A DNA stretch of 64,000 bases from Ruminococcoides intestinihominis (GTDB taxonomy: Bacteria > Bacillota > Clostridia > Oscillospirales > Acutalibacteraceae), in the NCBI RefSeq assembly GCF_040096285.1, contig NZ_JBBMEY010000001.1:113901-177900 (forward strand), written 5' to 3'. Position numbers and translations under genes: made by a program. The notes under the pieces are model-generated. The model was not told the DNA's origin. It did no database searches and saw only the letters and a list, made by a program, of their open reading frames with translations. Below, in pieces: positions 1 through 9,520 of the stretch. The number at the start of each line of letters is the position of its first letter. The first letter of the stretch is position 1.

Positions 1-774
1 AGAACCACCACGCTGAACATGACCAAGAATTGTAGCACGAGATTCAATGCCTGTTCTTCTTTCGATATACTTAGCTAGGTCAACAGAACCACCAACACCT
101 TCAGCAACAACAACGATAAAGTGTTGTTTGCCGTTCTTTCTTGTTTCAAGAATTCTTGAGATAACATCCTGTTCAATGTTGTATGGAACTTCAGGAACTA
201 GAATAGCAGTAGCACCACAACTAATACCTGTCTGAAGTGCAATATCACCACATCTTCTACCCATAACTTCAACAACAGAACATCTATCATGTGACTGTGA
301 AGTATCACGGATTTTATCAACCATTTCCATTGCTGTGTTCATAGCAGTATCGAAACCTACTGTATAGTCAGAACAAGCAATATCATTATCTATAGTACCT
401 GGGATACCAATACAAGGAACACCAGCATCTGAAAGAGCTCTAGCACCCATAAATGAACCATCACCACCGATAACAACAACACCTTTAACGCCCATATCCA
501 TACAGTTTTGAGCAGCATGTTGGATACCTTCAGGAGTCTGGAACTCTTTACTTCTAGCAGTATAAAGAATTGTACCACCTAAGCTAATAATATTTGTAAC
601 AGAACGAAGATCCATTTCTACAAAATCTTTCTTTAGAAGTCCACGGTAACCTCTCTTGATACCAAGAACATTAAAGCCTTTGTTGATACCTGAACGAACA
701 ACTGCTCTTACGGCAGCATTCATACCTGGTGCGTCGCCACCACTAGTTAGCACTGCGATTGCATCTTTTGCCAT
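1..774 (-). CDS. pfkA: 6-phosphofructokinase, ATP-dependent (C-terminus cut by window edge)
   Basis: Phosphorylates fructose 6-phosphate to fructose 1,6-bisphosphate, the committed step of glycolysis. The reverse-strand frame is open from ATG at 774 to base 1 (258 codons of a family usually near 320). I read the N-terminal LTSGGDAPGMN nucleotide loop, GGDGSFMGA near residue 103, the catalytic GTIDNDI segment with its conserved aspartates, and ATILGHVQRGG near the cut. The aspartate after GTIDN and the GGDGS form favour an ATP enzyme. An AGGGGG ribosome site lies about 8 bases upstream. It follows dnaE, the dnaE-pfkA order common in Firmicutes, but has its own sigma-A promoter. Confidence 0.96.
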   Translation of the reverse strand, partial: MAKDAIAVLTSGGDAPGMNAAVRAVVRSGINKGFNVLGIKRGYRGLLKKDFVEMDLRSVTNIISLGGTILYTARSKEFQTPEGIQHAAQNCMDMGVKGVVVIGGDGSFMGARALSDAGVPCIGIPGTIDNDIACSDYTVGFDTAMNTAMEMVDKIRDTSQSHDRCSVVEVMGRRCGDIALQTGISCGATAILVPEVPYNIEQDVISRILETRKNGKQHFIVVVAEGVGGSVDLAKYIERRTGIESRATILGHVQRGGS

Positions 775-807
775 TGTTAATTCCCCCTGGATATTATTTA
801 CTTTATC

Positions 808-837
808 ATTATAATACATAAGTACGGTAATAATCAA
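808..837 (-). promoter_or_regulatory. Sigma-A promoter of pfkA
   Basis: On the minus strand, a TTGATT -35 (832-837) and a perfect TATAAT -10 (808-813) are separated by 18 bases, about 35 bases before the pfkA start. Read by eye. Confidence 0.6.
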
Positions 838-853
838 GTATAATTTTCTGTTT

Positions 854-3800
854 TTACTTAATTACAACATTTTCTTTACCTAATATGTAGTATAATTCAT
901 CAATTAGCACATCATTTACATCAGCCCACAAGGCACGAGGGGCTTTGTACTGTTTGTTTTCATCGGTAACATAAAAGATAACCATTGTACTTCCAGAGAA
1001 AATTTCAAGAATATTTTTTACTTTCTTAAATTTTTTACTATTTCTACTAGTAATCCTTAAGTACAGTTTATCAGGTTTTACTATTCTTTTGTTGTCGATT
1101 CTTGTTATTGGAGATAACTTTTTTTCTCTTCTACTTGGTAATTCTGTTGGAATGTTATCTTTTGGTGGTGCAGGTCTGATTTGATTGACAATCACCTTAG
1201 GGTCTTCATTTTCCCTTTTATTGACAGTACCAATCATTTCAACAATATTACTTTCAAAAATATAGTTACCATAGTCAGCTAAAGTTTTTGGGAAGATAAT
1301 TGCCTCCATCATACCGTATTTATCTTCTACATTAAGGAAAGACATCATTTGGTTTGACTTTGTAATTTTGTTCTTTACCTTATCAATAATCACAAATAGT
1401 TTAATCTGCTGACCGTCTCTGTAACGCATATTATCTTTATTGATTACATCACCTACCCTATCAGCTCGGATAAGTTTTGCATAATTATCATATTGTGATA
1501 AAGGATGACCACTAAGGTACATACCTGCAATTTCTTTTTCCATTGCTAATAGTTCAGAAAATGGAAATTCAGAAACATCAGGCATATTAACCGTTTTTGT
1601 ATTTTCTTCTTTACTGTCACCCATATCAAAGAAAGAAAGCTGACCTTCTACATTTTTTCTATGGTCATATTCTAAATTTTCAAGAATATTTTTATAAACA
1701 GAAAGCATTTGCTTTCTGTTTGCCCCTAAGTTATCTAAAGCACCAGACTTAATCAGACTTTCGATACCTCTGCTATTCATATTCTTGCCATATAGTCTTT
1801 TGCAAAAATCATAAAATGAAGTGAATTTTCCATTCTTTCTTTCTTCAATTATTTCATCAATAAAGTTTCTGCCTAAATTCTTTATTGCTAAAAGTCCAAA
1901 ACGGATATTATTGTCAACAGGTGTAAATCCACTATATGAATAATTTACACTTGGTGGTAATACTTTGATACCGATATGCTCACATTCTTCAATATATACA
2001 GAAAGTTTGTTTTGGTTATCAAGTACACTGGTTAATAATGATGCCATATAGTACTTTGGATAATAACACTTTAGATATGCAGTTTGGTAAGAAACTGTTG
2101 CATAAGAAGCTGCGTGAGATTTGTTGAAAGCATAGGAAGCAAAACTTTCCATTTCATTATAAATAGAATTTGCAGTTGCTTTATCTACACCTCGTCTAAT
2201 ACAACCCTCTACTTCAACTTCACCTTTTTCATTTACAAGACCGTTAATGAAAATTTCTCTTTCCTTTTCCATAACATCATGCTTTTTCTTACTCATGGCT
2301 CTTCTTACAATATCAGCTCTACCTAGTGAGTAACCGGCAAGTTTACGGAAAATCTGCATTACTTGTTCTTGATAAACAATACAACCGTAAGTAACCTTTA
2401 AAATATCTTCAAGTAATGGGTGTTTATATTTAATTTTGCTTGGATTATGGCGATTTTCAATATATGTTGGAATACTATCCATTGGTCCGGGACGATACAA
2501 AGAAATAACTGCAATTAAGTCTTCAAGGCTATTAGGTTTTAGCTGAGTTAGAACTCTTTTCATACCGGCACTTTCAAACTGGAACACACCTTCCGACTGA
2601 CCTTTTGACATCATATCAAAAACGCCTTTGTCATCTAAAGGTATATTTTCTATTGAAAAATCTTTATTTTCCCTATGAATCATTTTAACTGCATCATCAA
2701 TAACGGTTAAGTTACGAAGTCCTAGGAAATCCATTTTTAGAAGTCCAAGTTCTTCTAAGGTTGTCATAGTAAACTGAGTTACTACATTATCGTCATTCTT
2801 TGAAAGTGGTACATAGTCAGATACAGGGTCTTTGGTAATTACAACACCGGCAGCATGCATTGTTGCATGGCGAGGCATACCTTCAATTTGCTTACTCATA
2901 TCAATAAGGTCTTTGATTTGAGTATCTGTATCATACATTTTCTTTAAATCAGGATTTTGTTGAAGTGCTTTATCAAGTGTCATACCGATTTCGAATGGTA
3001 TTAGTTTTGCTACTTGGTCACATACTGCATATGAAACACCTGTTGCTCTGCCTACATCACGAACAACACCTCTTGCTTGCATTGTACCAAATGCAATAAT
3101 TTGGGCTACTTTATCCTTACCGTACTTATCAATAACATACTGAATAACTTCAGGTCGTCTTTTATTGCAAAAGTCAATATCAAAGTCAGGCATTGACACT
3201 CTTTCAGGGTTTAAAAATCTTTCAAAAAGTAAATCGTACTTTATAGGGTCAATACCTGTAATACCGATACAATAGGCACAAAGTGAACCTGCACCTGAAC
3301 CTCTACCCGGTCCTACAGGAATACCACTACCCTTTGCAAACTGTACAAAGTCATTAACGATTAGGTAGTAATCAACAAAACCCATTGACTTAATAACACC
3401 TAGTTCATACTCAAGTCTATCTACAATAGATTTATCGGGATTACTGCCATAATGCTTGTACAAACCCTCATAACAATTTCGCTTAAAATATTCGTAATGG
3501 TCCTCATTATTTGGTACATCAAAATTAGGAAGTTTCCTTACACCAAACTCAAATTCTACATTACATCTATCTGCAATTTTCTGCGTATTTTCATAAGCAG
3601 AAGTAAGGTCAGGAAAAAGACTTTTCATTTCTTCTTCTGTCTTTAAATAGAATTCATCTGTTTGAAATTTCATTTTATCTTCATCATAGATAGTATGGTT
3701 AGTTTGAATACAAAGTAGCACTTCATGCATTTTGCTTTCTGACTTTTCAATATAATGACAGTCATTTGTAACTACCATAGGAATAGTCAGTTCACTTGAA

Positions 3801-4363
3801 ATTTGCTTAATTTTATCTGCTACTAAAATTTCTTCCTTTATATTATGGTTTTGAAGTTCAAGGAAATAATTATCTTTACCAAACAAATCCTGATAATACT
3901 TTGCAACTTCTTTTGCACCCTTATAATCATTAGCCAAAATTCTCTGTGGCACTTCACCGGCTAAACAAGCAGAAAGACAAATTAAACCCTCATGATACTT
4001 TTCAAGTAATTCTCTGTCAATTCTTGGTTTCTTATAAAAGCCCTCAGTAAAGCCGGCTGAAACTAATTTGATTAAGTTCTGATAGCCTTTATTATTCTCG
4101 CAAAGTAAAATCAAGTGGTAATAATCTCTGTCTTGTTGAAACCTCGAATTAGGTGCAACATAAACTTCACAACCAATAATAGGCTTAATACCGTTCTTTT
4201 TACATGCTCTATAAAAGTCAATTACACCATACATTACACCATGGTCAGTAATTGCCAAAGCATTCATATTTTTTTCTTTACATGCAGAAGCGAGCCTATC
4301 AATACGACAGGCTCCATCTAATAAACTATATTCACTATGTAAATGTAAATGAACAAAAGCCAT
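854..4363 (-). CDS. dnaE: DNA polymerase III alpha subunit, DnaE type
   Basis: C-family replicative polymerase. The N-terminal PHP domain starts HLHSEYSLLDG and continues with ITDHG. The catalytic palm carries GPGRGSGAGS and PDFDIDF with its paired aspartates. The fingers, the helix-hairpin-helix region and a C-terminal OB fold follow. About 1,169 residues fits DnaE1/DnaE rather than the longer PolC. An upstream in-frame GTG (4372) is possible, but the ATG at 4363 has an ideal AGGTGAG site 4 bases away and sits one base after the xseA stop, so I start there. It is co-directional with xseA and probably co-transcribed. In most Firmicutes PolC is the main polymerase and DnaE extends primers; no PolC is in this window. 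Confidence 0.96.
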   Translation of the reverse strand: MAFVHLHLHSEYSLLDGACRIDRLASACKEKNMNALAITDHGVMYGVIDFYRACKKNGIKPIIGCEVYVAPNSRFQQDRDYYHLILLCENNKGYQNLIKLVSAGFTEGFYKKPRIDRELLEKYHEGLICLSACLAGEVPQRILANDYKGAKEVAKYYQDLFGKDNYFLELQNHNIKEEILVADKIKQISSELTIPMVVTNDCHYIEKSESKMHEVLLCIQTNHTIYDEDKMKFQTDEFYLKTEEEMKSLFPDLTSAYENTQKIADRCNVEFEFGVRKLPNFDVPNNEDHYEYFKRNCYEGLYKHYGSNPDKSIVDRLEYELGVIKSMGFVDYYLIVNDFVQFAKGSGIPVGPGRGSGAGSLCAYCIGITGIDPIKYDLLFERFLNPERVSMPDFDIDFCNKRRPEVIQYVIDKYGKDKVAQIIAFGTMQARGVVRDVGRATGVSYAVCDQVAKLIPFEIGMTLDKALQQNPDLKKMYDTDTQIKDLIDMSKQIEGMPRHATMHAAGVVITKDPVSDYVPLSKNDDNVVTQFTMTTLEELGLLKMDFLGLRNLTVIDDAVKMIHRENKDFSIENIPLDDKGVFDMMSKGQSEGVFQFESAGMKRVLTQLKPNSLEDLIAVISLYRPGPMDSIPTYIENRHNPSKIKYKHPLLEDILKVTYGCIVYQEQVMQIFRKLAGYSLGRADIVRRAMSKKKHDVMEKEREIFINGLVNEKGEVEVEGCIRRGVDKATANSIYNEMESFASYAFNKSHAASYATVSYQTAYLKCYYPKYYMASLLTSVLDNQNKLSVYIEECEHIGIKVLPPSVNYSYSGFTPVDNNIRFGLLAIKNLGRNFIDEIIEERKNGKFTSFYDFCKRLYGKNMNSRGIESLIKSGALDNLGANRKQMLSVYKNILENLEYDHRKNVEGQLSFFDMGDSKEENTKTVNMPDVSEFPFSELLAMEKEIAGMYLSGHPLSQYDNYAKLIRADRVGDVINKDNMRYRDGQQIKLFVIIDKVKNKITKSNQMMSFLNVEDKYGMMEAIIFPKTLADYGNYIFESNIVEMIGTVNKRENEDPKVIVNQIRPAPPKDNIPTELPSRREKKLSPITRIDNKRIVKPDKLYLRITSRNSKKFKKVKNILEIFSGSTMVIFYVTDENKQYKAPRALWADVNDVLIDELYYILGKENVVIK

Positions 4364-4364
4364 T

Positions 4365-5570
4365 TTACTCACCTATAACTTTAGAAATAATCTTGCCATC
4401 TGTAACATTAATAGCAAGTGTATCTCCATTTTTAACATCCTTAACTGAAGTGACGGTTTTATCATTATTTGTAACAACAGAATAACCTCTTTTTAGAGTT
4501 GATACCGGATTTAGTGACTCTAGTTTTGTTGCCAGAAGTTCAATTTTGTTAGCAGTATTCTGGAATATTCTGTTACTGTTATTCTCATACTTTTGACTTA
4601 GAAAATCTAAGTCATTATATAATTTTGCAATTTTATCATCCGGTGAAAGTGACAATAATTTTGTTGTCATTTCTGAAATAATATTCTTATTTTCAATTAA
4701 CTTTTTATCCATTAATGAGGATAAATATTGTCTTTGGGCATCTAGATTTTGCAAAATTTCGTTTCTATCAGGCACTGCAAGTTCTGCACCTGCTGATGGA
4801 GTTGGTGCTCTTAAATCAGACACAAAGTCGCAAATTGTAAAGTCGGTTTCGTGACCTACTGCTGAAATTACAGGAATGTGGCTATTATAAATTGCATAGG
4901 CTAAATTCTCGTCATTAAATGCCCATAAATCTTCAATGGAACCACCACCTCTACCGATGATGATGGTATCACACAAATCATATTCATTTAACTTATTAAC
5001 TGCATCAATAAGTTGAGGAACAGCATTATCACCTTGAACAAGAACAGGACATAGAACAATATTAACTGAAGGAAATCTTCTGGTTAAAATATTCTTTATA
5101 TCTTGTACTGCTGCACCTGTTGGGCTGGTAATTACACCAATAGTCTTTGGACAATATGGAATAGGTTTCTTATGACTTTCATCAAACAGACCCTTTGACT
5201 GCAATTTTTCTTTCAGTTGTTCATAGGCTTGATATAAAGCACCTATACCGTCAGGTTGCATATCTTCAATATAATACTGATACTGACCGGTAGCCTCATA
5301 CAAAGTAACTCTACCTCGGCAAATTACTTTCATACCCTCCATAGGTTTAAACTTTAGGTTACGGGCATTTCCGGCAAACATAACTGCACGAATAACAGAC
5401 TTGTTATCCTTTAGAGAAAGGTAAATATGACCACTTCTATAATGGTCAGTTAGGTTAGAAATCTCACCACACAAAAAGACATAATTAAGCCTTTGGTCAC
5501 TATCCAATATTGACTTAACATAAAAATTCAGTTGTGAAACAGTTAAAATTTTAGGTTCAACCGGTAGCAT
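4365..5570 (-). CDS. xseA: Exodeoxyribonuclease VII large subunit
   Basis: Catalytic subunit of exonuclease VII, which degrades single-stranded DNA to oligonucleotides. It has an N-terminal OB fold (YVFLCGEISNLTDHYRSGH), the central nuclease segment with VITSPTGAAVQDI and IIGRGGGSIEDLWAFN, a coiled-coil C-terminal half, and the typical end LKRGYSVV. I start at ATG 5570 (401 residues), which has GAGGATGGAAAG in front; the frame runs further upstream only inside the neighbouring gene. It overlaps that gene by 14 bases and nearly touches dnaE. The small subunit xseB, which normally follows xseA, is absent here: dnaE begins one base after the stop. Confidence 0.95.
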   Translation of the reverse strand: MLPVEPKILTVSQLNFYVKSILDSDQRLNYVFLCGEISNLTDHYRSGHIYLSLKDNKSVIRAVMFAGNARNLKFKPMEGMKVICRGRVTLYEATGQYQYYIEDMQPDGIGALYQAYEQLKEKLQSKGLFDESHKKPIPYCPKTIGVITSPTGAAVQDIKNILTRRFPSVNIVLCPVLVQGDNAVPQLIDAVNKLNEYDLCDTIIIGRGGGSIEDLWAFNDENLAYAIYNSHIPVISAVGHETDFTICDFVSDLRAPTPSAGAELAVPDRNEILQNLDAQRQYLSSLMDKKLIENKNIISEMTTKLLSLSPDDKIAKLYNDLDFLSQKYENNSNRIFQNTANKIELLATKLESLNPVSTLKRGYSVVTNNDKTVTSVKDVKNGDTLAINVTDGKIISKVIGE

Positions 5571-6489
5571 CTTTCCATCCTCTATATGCAAGGCAAGAAA
5601 TACCAACTGCATTATCTGTTGAATATTCAGGCTTTGCAAAAACACAATCTAATCTTTTTTCCATACTTTCTCTAATTATGCTATTGCTCATAACACCACC
5701 TGCAAAAACCAGAGGCAAATCTCCGTACTTATCTTTTAAAGCAATAGCCATTTTATAGATAGTTTCTTCAATATACTTTAAGCAATAAAAAGCAACTTCT
5801 TCTTTAGGTACATTATTTTCTATCATTTTTTTACATTGATTTTCAACACCACTGATACAACAATTTGTACCTTTTAGTGTTGGTTTAGGTTTTACTTTAC
5901 CTTTAAAATTAAGTGCAAATTTTTCAAGTTCTTTACCACAAGGAAAAGTACAACCTAGAAGTAAACCAATTCTGTCAACTGCTTGACCTGCATTTAAGTC
6001 AAGTGTATTGGCTACTAAATCAATATTAAAATCTTCATCAACAAGCAAAGCCTCAGTTGTACCACCACTAACATGAAAAGAAATAAACTTCTTACCTATT
6101 AAGTCAAGTCTATTAGCTGAATAAAGTACTGAAACAATATGGCCATGTTGATGGGTAAATTCATACAAAGGTATATTTAGTAATGCTGAAAGTGACCTTG
6201 CTAAACCAAGTCCCACAGTAAAACAAGGCATATAACTGCCCTCTACAGGTCTAGGCTTTGCTGATACACCTACTGCTGTAATAGGCTTGTCAATATACTT
6301 CTTAATTTCTTCTACAAGGTCAGGAAGTTGCTGAGTATGGTGAAAAACTGCATCACTTTGACGAATACCTTTCTCACCGGCTTTAACAGGTAACAGCTTT
6401 CTTGCACTATAGTCCTTGCGGTTGTCACTATCATACAAAGCAACTGATGTTGTATAGTTGCTTGTATCTATTCCAAGAAACAAAGGCAT
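5557..6489 (-). CDS. TsaD/Kae1-family paralogue (O-sialoglycoprotein endopeptidase-like)
   Basis: Member of the ASKHA-fold TsaD/Kae1/YgjD family. I see the N-terminal phosphate loop GIDTSNYTTS, a metal-binding pair in THQHGH, the SGGTTEALLV nucleotide loop, and FAGGVMSNS near the C-terminus. At 310 residues it is shorter than true TsaD (about 340), and its histidine motif is HQHGH rather than the usual HMEGH type. It is therefore more likely the clostridial paralogue commonly found next to xseA than the t6A37 synthase itself; this is inference. The stop of nusB and this start share one base (TAATG), and the end overlaps xseA, so the three are translationally coupled. The substrate is unknown. 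Confidence 0.8.
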   Translation of the reverse strand: MPLFLGIDTSNYTTSVALYDSDNRKDYSARKLLPVKAGEKGIRQSDAVFHHTQQLPDLVEEIKKYIDKPITAVGVSAKPRPVEGSYMPCFTVGLGLARSLSALLNIPLYEFTHQHGHIVSVLYSANRLDLIGKKFISFHVSGGTTEALLVDEDFNIDLVANTLDLNAGQAVDRIGLLLGCTFPCGKELEKFALNFKGKVKPKPTLKGTNCCISGVENQCKKMIENNVPKEEVAFYCLKYIEETIYKMAIALKDKYGDLPLVFAGGVMSNSIIRESMEKRLDCVFAKPEYSTDNAVGISCLAYRGWKDATG

Positions 6490-6899
6490 TATAAATCCCT
6501 TGCAATAGCACCCAGTACGCCATTGACAAATTTATATTCATCTTCACCTGAGAACTTCTTACTTAGTTCTACTGCCTCATTGATAGTTACATTTGCCGGA
6601 ATATCATCAAGGTATTTTAGTTCATAAACTGCTAGACGCATAATACTTAGGGAAACTTTATTAAGTCTTTCAATTTTCCATTTGCCTGTTAAATGTGAAG
6701 AAATAATTTCATCAATTTCTTCAACATGCTGAGTTACACCATCAGCACATTTTAGGGCAAAATCTGAATAAGTATCATCTCTTGATTCTTCAGCACATTC
6801 TGAAATTTCTTCTATTGAACTATTTGTAAATAGCTTTTCAAAACAAATTAAAAAAGCCTGTTCTCTCTCTTCACGGCGTGTAATATTGTTATCACTCAT
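6489..6899 (-). CDS. nusB: Transcription antitermination factor NusB
   Basis: All-helical RNA-binding factor that joins NusE/S10 on boxA RNA in rRNA antitermination. The 136-residue length is typical. REEREQAFLICFEKLF at the N-terminus and the C-terminal half, with YLDDIPANVTINEAVELSKKF and VNGVLGAIAR, are the classic NusB signature. A GAGGAG ribosome site precedes the ATG. It has its own sigma-A promoter after spoIIIAH and shares a base with the next gene, so it heads the nusB - TsaD-like - xseA - dnaE run. The Asp23/AmaP genes often found before nusB are not present. Confidence 0.95.
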   Translation of the reverse strand: MSDNNITRREEREQAFLICFEKLFTNSSIEEISECAEESRDDTYSDFALKCADGVTQHVEEIDEIISSHLTGKWKIERLNKVSLSIMRLAVYELKYLDDIPANVTINEAVELSKKFSGEDEYKFVNGVLGAIARDL

Positions 6900-6929
6900 A
6901 ATTACTATCTCCTCAAAAATATTAATGTG

Positions 6930-6958
6930 ATTATATCATATTTTTAAGGTAATGTAAA
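6930..6958 (-). promoter_or_regulatory. Sigma-A promoter of nusB
   Basis: On the minus strand, a TTTACA -35 (6953-6958), a 17-base spacer and a perfect TATAAT -10 (6930-6935) lie in the 64-base gap between spoIIIAH and nusB. This lets nusB-xseA-dnaE be expressed in vegetative cells, independent of the sporulation operon upstream. Confidence 0.7.
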
Positions 6959-6963
6959 TATAG

Positions 6964-7503
6964 CTAAATCTCAGTTATTGTGATATTTTCAAAATTTATG
7001 CCTGTTTGACCATATACAACATCCTTGATAATCATAGGACTTGACTTTTTCATATCTTCTTTCGGTACTACAACAGAACAACCCTTTTCTGTAATACAAC
7101 ATAGACAATCTGTAAAGCCTTTTGCTTTTAGTAGGTTTTCAATATTGGTTTGGTATGTAATATACTTTTCGATTTTTTCTGCTTGAGTCTTTGCACTTTC
7201 CTTTGAGTCAGTTGATGAGTCGGATTTTTCCAGCACTTCCTTTGCAATATCCACAACCTTATCTTGGGACTGTTCTCTCTTGGTTCTGGCGTCAGCAAAG
7301 TAATTTGATTGTTTTGAAGATAAATTTGTCTTTGACGGTGAAGTTACTGTTGTATCATTATTTACATATTCAGCAGCACCCAGTTCTTTTGTTGAAGAAG
7401 TCAGTAGAGTATTATCTCCACCAAACTGCCAATTTAAATATACTGCTGCACCTAAGGCAATTACTAAGGCAGCTACTATTAAATTTCTTTTTTTCATTTT
7501 CAT
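6964..7503 (-). CDS. spoIIIAH: Stage III sporulation protein AH
   Basis: Mother-cell half of the SpoIIQ-SpoIIIAH channel that links mother cell and forespore during engulfment. It has an N-terminal membrane segment (NLIVAALVIALGAAVYL), a variable charged linker, and a C-terminal YscJ/FliF-like ring-building domain around residues 110-179. At 179 residues it is somewhat shorter than the Bacillus protein (about 218). It is the last gene of the spoIIIA operon, two bases after spoIIIAG. The identity rests on position and domain architecture more than on sequence identity. Confidence 0.88.
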   Translation of the reverse strand: MKMKKRNLIVAALVIALGAAVYLNWQFGGDNTLLTSSTKELGAAEYVNNDTTVTSPSKTNLSSKQSNYFADARTKREQSQDKVVDIAKEVLEKSDSSTDSKESAKTQAEKIEKYITYQTNIENLLKAKGFTDCLCCITEKGCSVVVPKEDMKKSSPMIIKDVVYGQTGINFENITITEI

Positions 7504-7505
7504 AA

Positions 7506-7934
7506 CTATTTCTCCTTTAGCTTAGTTATACAAACTTTATCTGATGAAATATTTAAAGTTTTTGTAACTGATTCCAGTACAGTTTCTTTTATTTCAGGAT
7601 TATTTGCACCTGTACAAATAACAAGTACACCTCTAACTGCAGGTTCAATTTCTTTTACTTTGGTATCATCTGTATAAATTTGTTCTGCTGAGTTTTCCAT
7701 TGTTATCATCACCTTCGCATTTCCTACACCTTCTATTGACTCAACCATATCTTTAATTCTTGTTTCTTGGGTAGATTGATAATCACTTATTGAGTGAGGA
7801 CTAATAGTATCATCACTACTTTTACTTGAAAAAAATGTAGAACAAAATATTAATGCAATTCCTATAATTCCAATAATATAAATCACTCTTATTAAATTTT
7901 TATCTTGCTTAAGCTTTTGTAACTTTTCTTTCAT
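7506..7934 (-). CDS. spoIIIAG: Stage III sporulation protein AG
   Basis: Ring-forming channel subunit of the mother-cell membrane. One membrane helix lies near residues 17-35 (VIYIIGIIGIALIFCSTFF), followed by an extracytoplasmic domain with VESIEGVGNAKVMITMENS and RGVLVICTGANNPEIKETV, the conserved ring-building motif of SpoIIIAG/YscJ-like proteins. At 142 residues it is shorter than the Bacillus homologue. It lies two bases before spoIIIAH and directly abuts spoIIIAF. Confidence 0.93.
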   Translation of the reverse strand: MKEKLQKLKQDKNLIRVIYIIGIIGIALIFCSTFFSSKSSDDTISPHSISDYQSTQETRIKDMVESIEGVGNAKVMITMENSAEQIYTDDTKVKEIEPAVRGVLVICTGANNPEIKETVLESVTKTLNISSDKVCITKLKEK

Positions 7935-8399
7935 TTACTGCTCCAAAATTATCTGTGGTGTAACACTGAAATTTTCTTTAATAAGGTTAGTTATTTTGCT
8001 ACTTGTTAACTGATTATCATTAGTAATATATATGCTGATTAACTCAATAATTATGCCATTATTTTGGTCTGTTTTTAGAGTTACTACTGCATTATTTATA
8101 TTGATGTTATTCTGCTCTAGGATTGACTTAACAGATTTTTCTAGGTTGGTTTTTGTTGTAGAAAGGACTTTTTCGTTATATTCTTCCGATATTTTCGTTT
8201 CATTTGGCATATTAATATTTATTTTATTATTTTCCGTAAATAAAGACTTTACGGGCATTATCATAGTAATTACAAGTACAGTAGAAATTATAAGGTTAAG
8301 TGTCTTTCTTGTTCCACCCTCAGGTACTAAAAACTTCACTAAAATACAAGCAACTGTACATATGCATAACATTACTGCTGTATTGCTGATTAAGTTCAT
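7935..8399 (-). CDS. spoIIIAF: Stage III sporulation protein AF
   Basis: Membrane protein of the SpoIIIA complex. Two N-terminal helices (residues about 5-22 and 32-50, with FLVPEGGTRKTLNLIISTVLV between and within them) are followed by a soluble domain. I start at ATG 8399, which overlaps the spoIIIAE stop in an ATGA arrangement; the longer reading begins inside spoIIIAE and has a cysteine/tyrosine-rich composition unlike a real N-terminus. The 154-residue product is shorter than in Bacillus (about 206). It is coupled to spoIIIAE and followed immediately by spoIIIAG. Confidence 0.9.
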   Translation of the reverse strand: MNLISNTAVMLCICTVACILVKFLVPEGGTRKTLNLIISTVLVITMIMPVKSLFTENNKININMPNETKISEEYNEKVLSTTKTNLEKSVKSILEQNNININNAVVTLKTDQNNGIIIELISIYITNDNQLTSSKITNLIKENFSVTPQIILEQ

Positions 8400-9520
8400 G
8401 TACCATTCCCCATTGTTAAAATTATTGCAGTACTGATTACATAAATAGCCATTACACATAAGATAATTACAAGTAAAGTAGTAAGTACTGTACTGCAAGA
8501 TTTTATAATTGATATTGGTCCTTTGATACCTAACATATTACCTATGCCACCGGTTATATTTAGTGAGATTATCCACAATAAACAATGAATTATAATAGGT
8601 AAAAATACAATCATTACACTAATAATTACAAAGACACCTAGTCCGGTTTTTAGTAAGCACATACTACCTTGAATTGTTTTATATGCTTCTGATAAAGCTG
8701 AACCTACTATAGGAATAAATGATGATAATGTAAACCTTACCGCTCTGGTGGAAATTGAATCTGCTGATGTGGTAATTAAAGTTTTAAAGGTTAGTAAACC
8801 TGAGAAAACTGTCATTGCAAAACCGATTATCCACTTTATAATTTTGGATATTTCATTTATAATGCCTTGCATATTAAGGTCAGAAGAAATTGCAAAAGTA
8901 ACAGAAAGTCCCAAAAATACACTTAATAAAGGTGAAACAATATTCTTTGCAATATAAGTAACACCTTCACCTACCATAACAACCAATGAATAATATGATG
9001 CACCTGTGATACTTTGTCCATTTGTAATTAGTATTACTGCCATAATGGGTATATACAGTAGCATAAAACTACCGGCATTGTTAATTGACTCTATTGCTCT
9101 ATTTATAACAGAAATTACAGGTGATGAGATTGAAAGGGTAACTAATAATACAAAAACTGTATCTGTAATGCACTTTAGCTCTTTATTCTTTAGACCATCC
9201 CTAAAATTATCAAATACTGAATAAATAAGAAGTAAAGAAAGAATTAGTGCTGATGAAGAAAATGGTGTTACTCCCTCATCATTTACAATATCAAAAATTT
9301 TGTGAAATACATTTGAAAAAGACATATTGATTATACTGTTGTAGTCCTTTTCATCTACACCAAAATCTTTTAGAATTTCTTTACTTTTATCATCAAGGCT
9401 ATCGGTAAGTGTACCACCACCGATTTCTTCTAAAGCATCTGAATAAGTACTTGCATAACATTTTGTTGTAAGTGAAAGTGGTATTAAAAGTATTATAAGA
9501 ATTACAACTATCTTTTTCAT
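8396..9520 (-). CDS. spoIIIAE: Stage III sporulation protein AE
   Basis: Polytopic core of the SpoIIIA complex. It has an N-terminal signal-like segment (KIVVILIILLIPLSLT), an external domain to about residue 85, and then about eight hydrophobic segments. Family-typical text includes INRAIESINNAGSFMLLYIP and the long central TRAVRFTLSSFIPIVGSALSEAYKT. The 374-residue length is close to the Bacillus protein. It overlaps spoIIIAD (4 bases) and spoIIIAF (4 bases), giving tight translational coupling. Confidence 0.95.
   Translation of the reverse strand: MKKIVVILIILLIPLSLTTKCYASTYSDALEEIGGGTLTDSLDDKSKEILKDFGVDEKDYNSIINMSFSNVFHKIFDIVNDEGVTPFSSSALILSLLLIYSVFDNFRDGLKNKELKCITDTVFVLLVTLSISSPVISVINRAIESINNAGSFMLLYIPIMAVILITNGQSITGASYYSLVVMVGEGVTYIAKNIVSPLLSVFLGLSVTFAISSDLNMQGIINEISKIIKWIIGFAMTVFSGLLTFKTLITTSADSISTRAVRFTLSSFIPIVGSALSEAYKTIQGSMCLLKTGLGVFVIISVMIVFLPIIIHCLLWIISLNITGGIGNMLGIKGPISIIKSCSTVLTTLLVIILCVMAIYVISTAIILTMGNGT

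Noticed and set aside
4364..4372. GTG start for dnaE three codons before the ATG
   Set aside because: The GTG is inside the AGGTGAG ribosome site that serves the ATG at 4363.
8400..8498. Extended spoIIIAF start
   Set aside because: It lies inside spoIIIAE; the ATG at 8399 gives the usual ATGA coupling.
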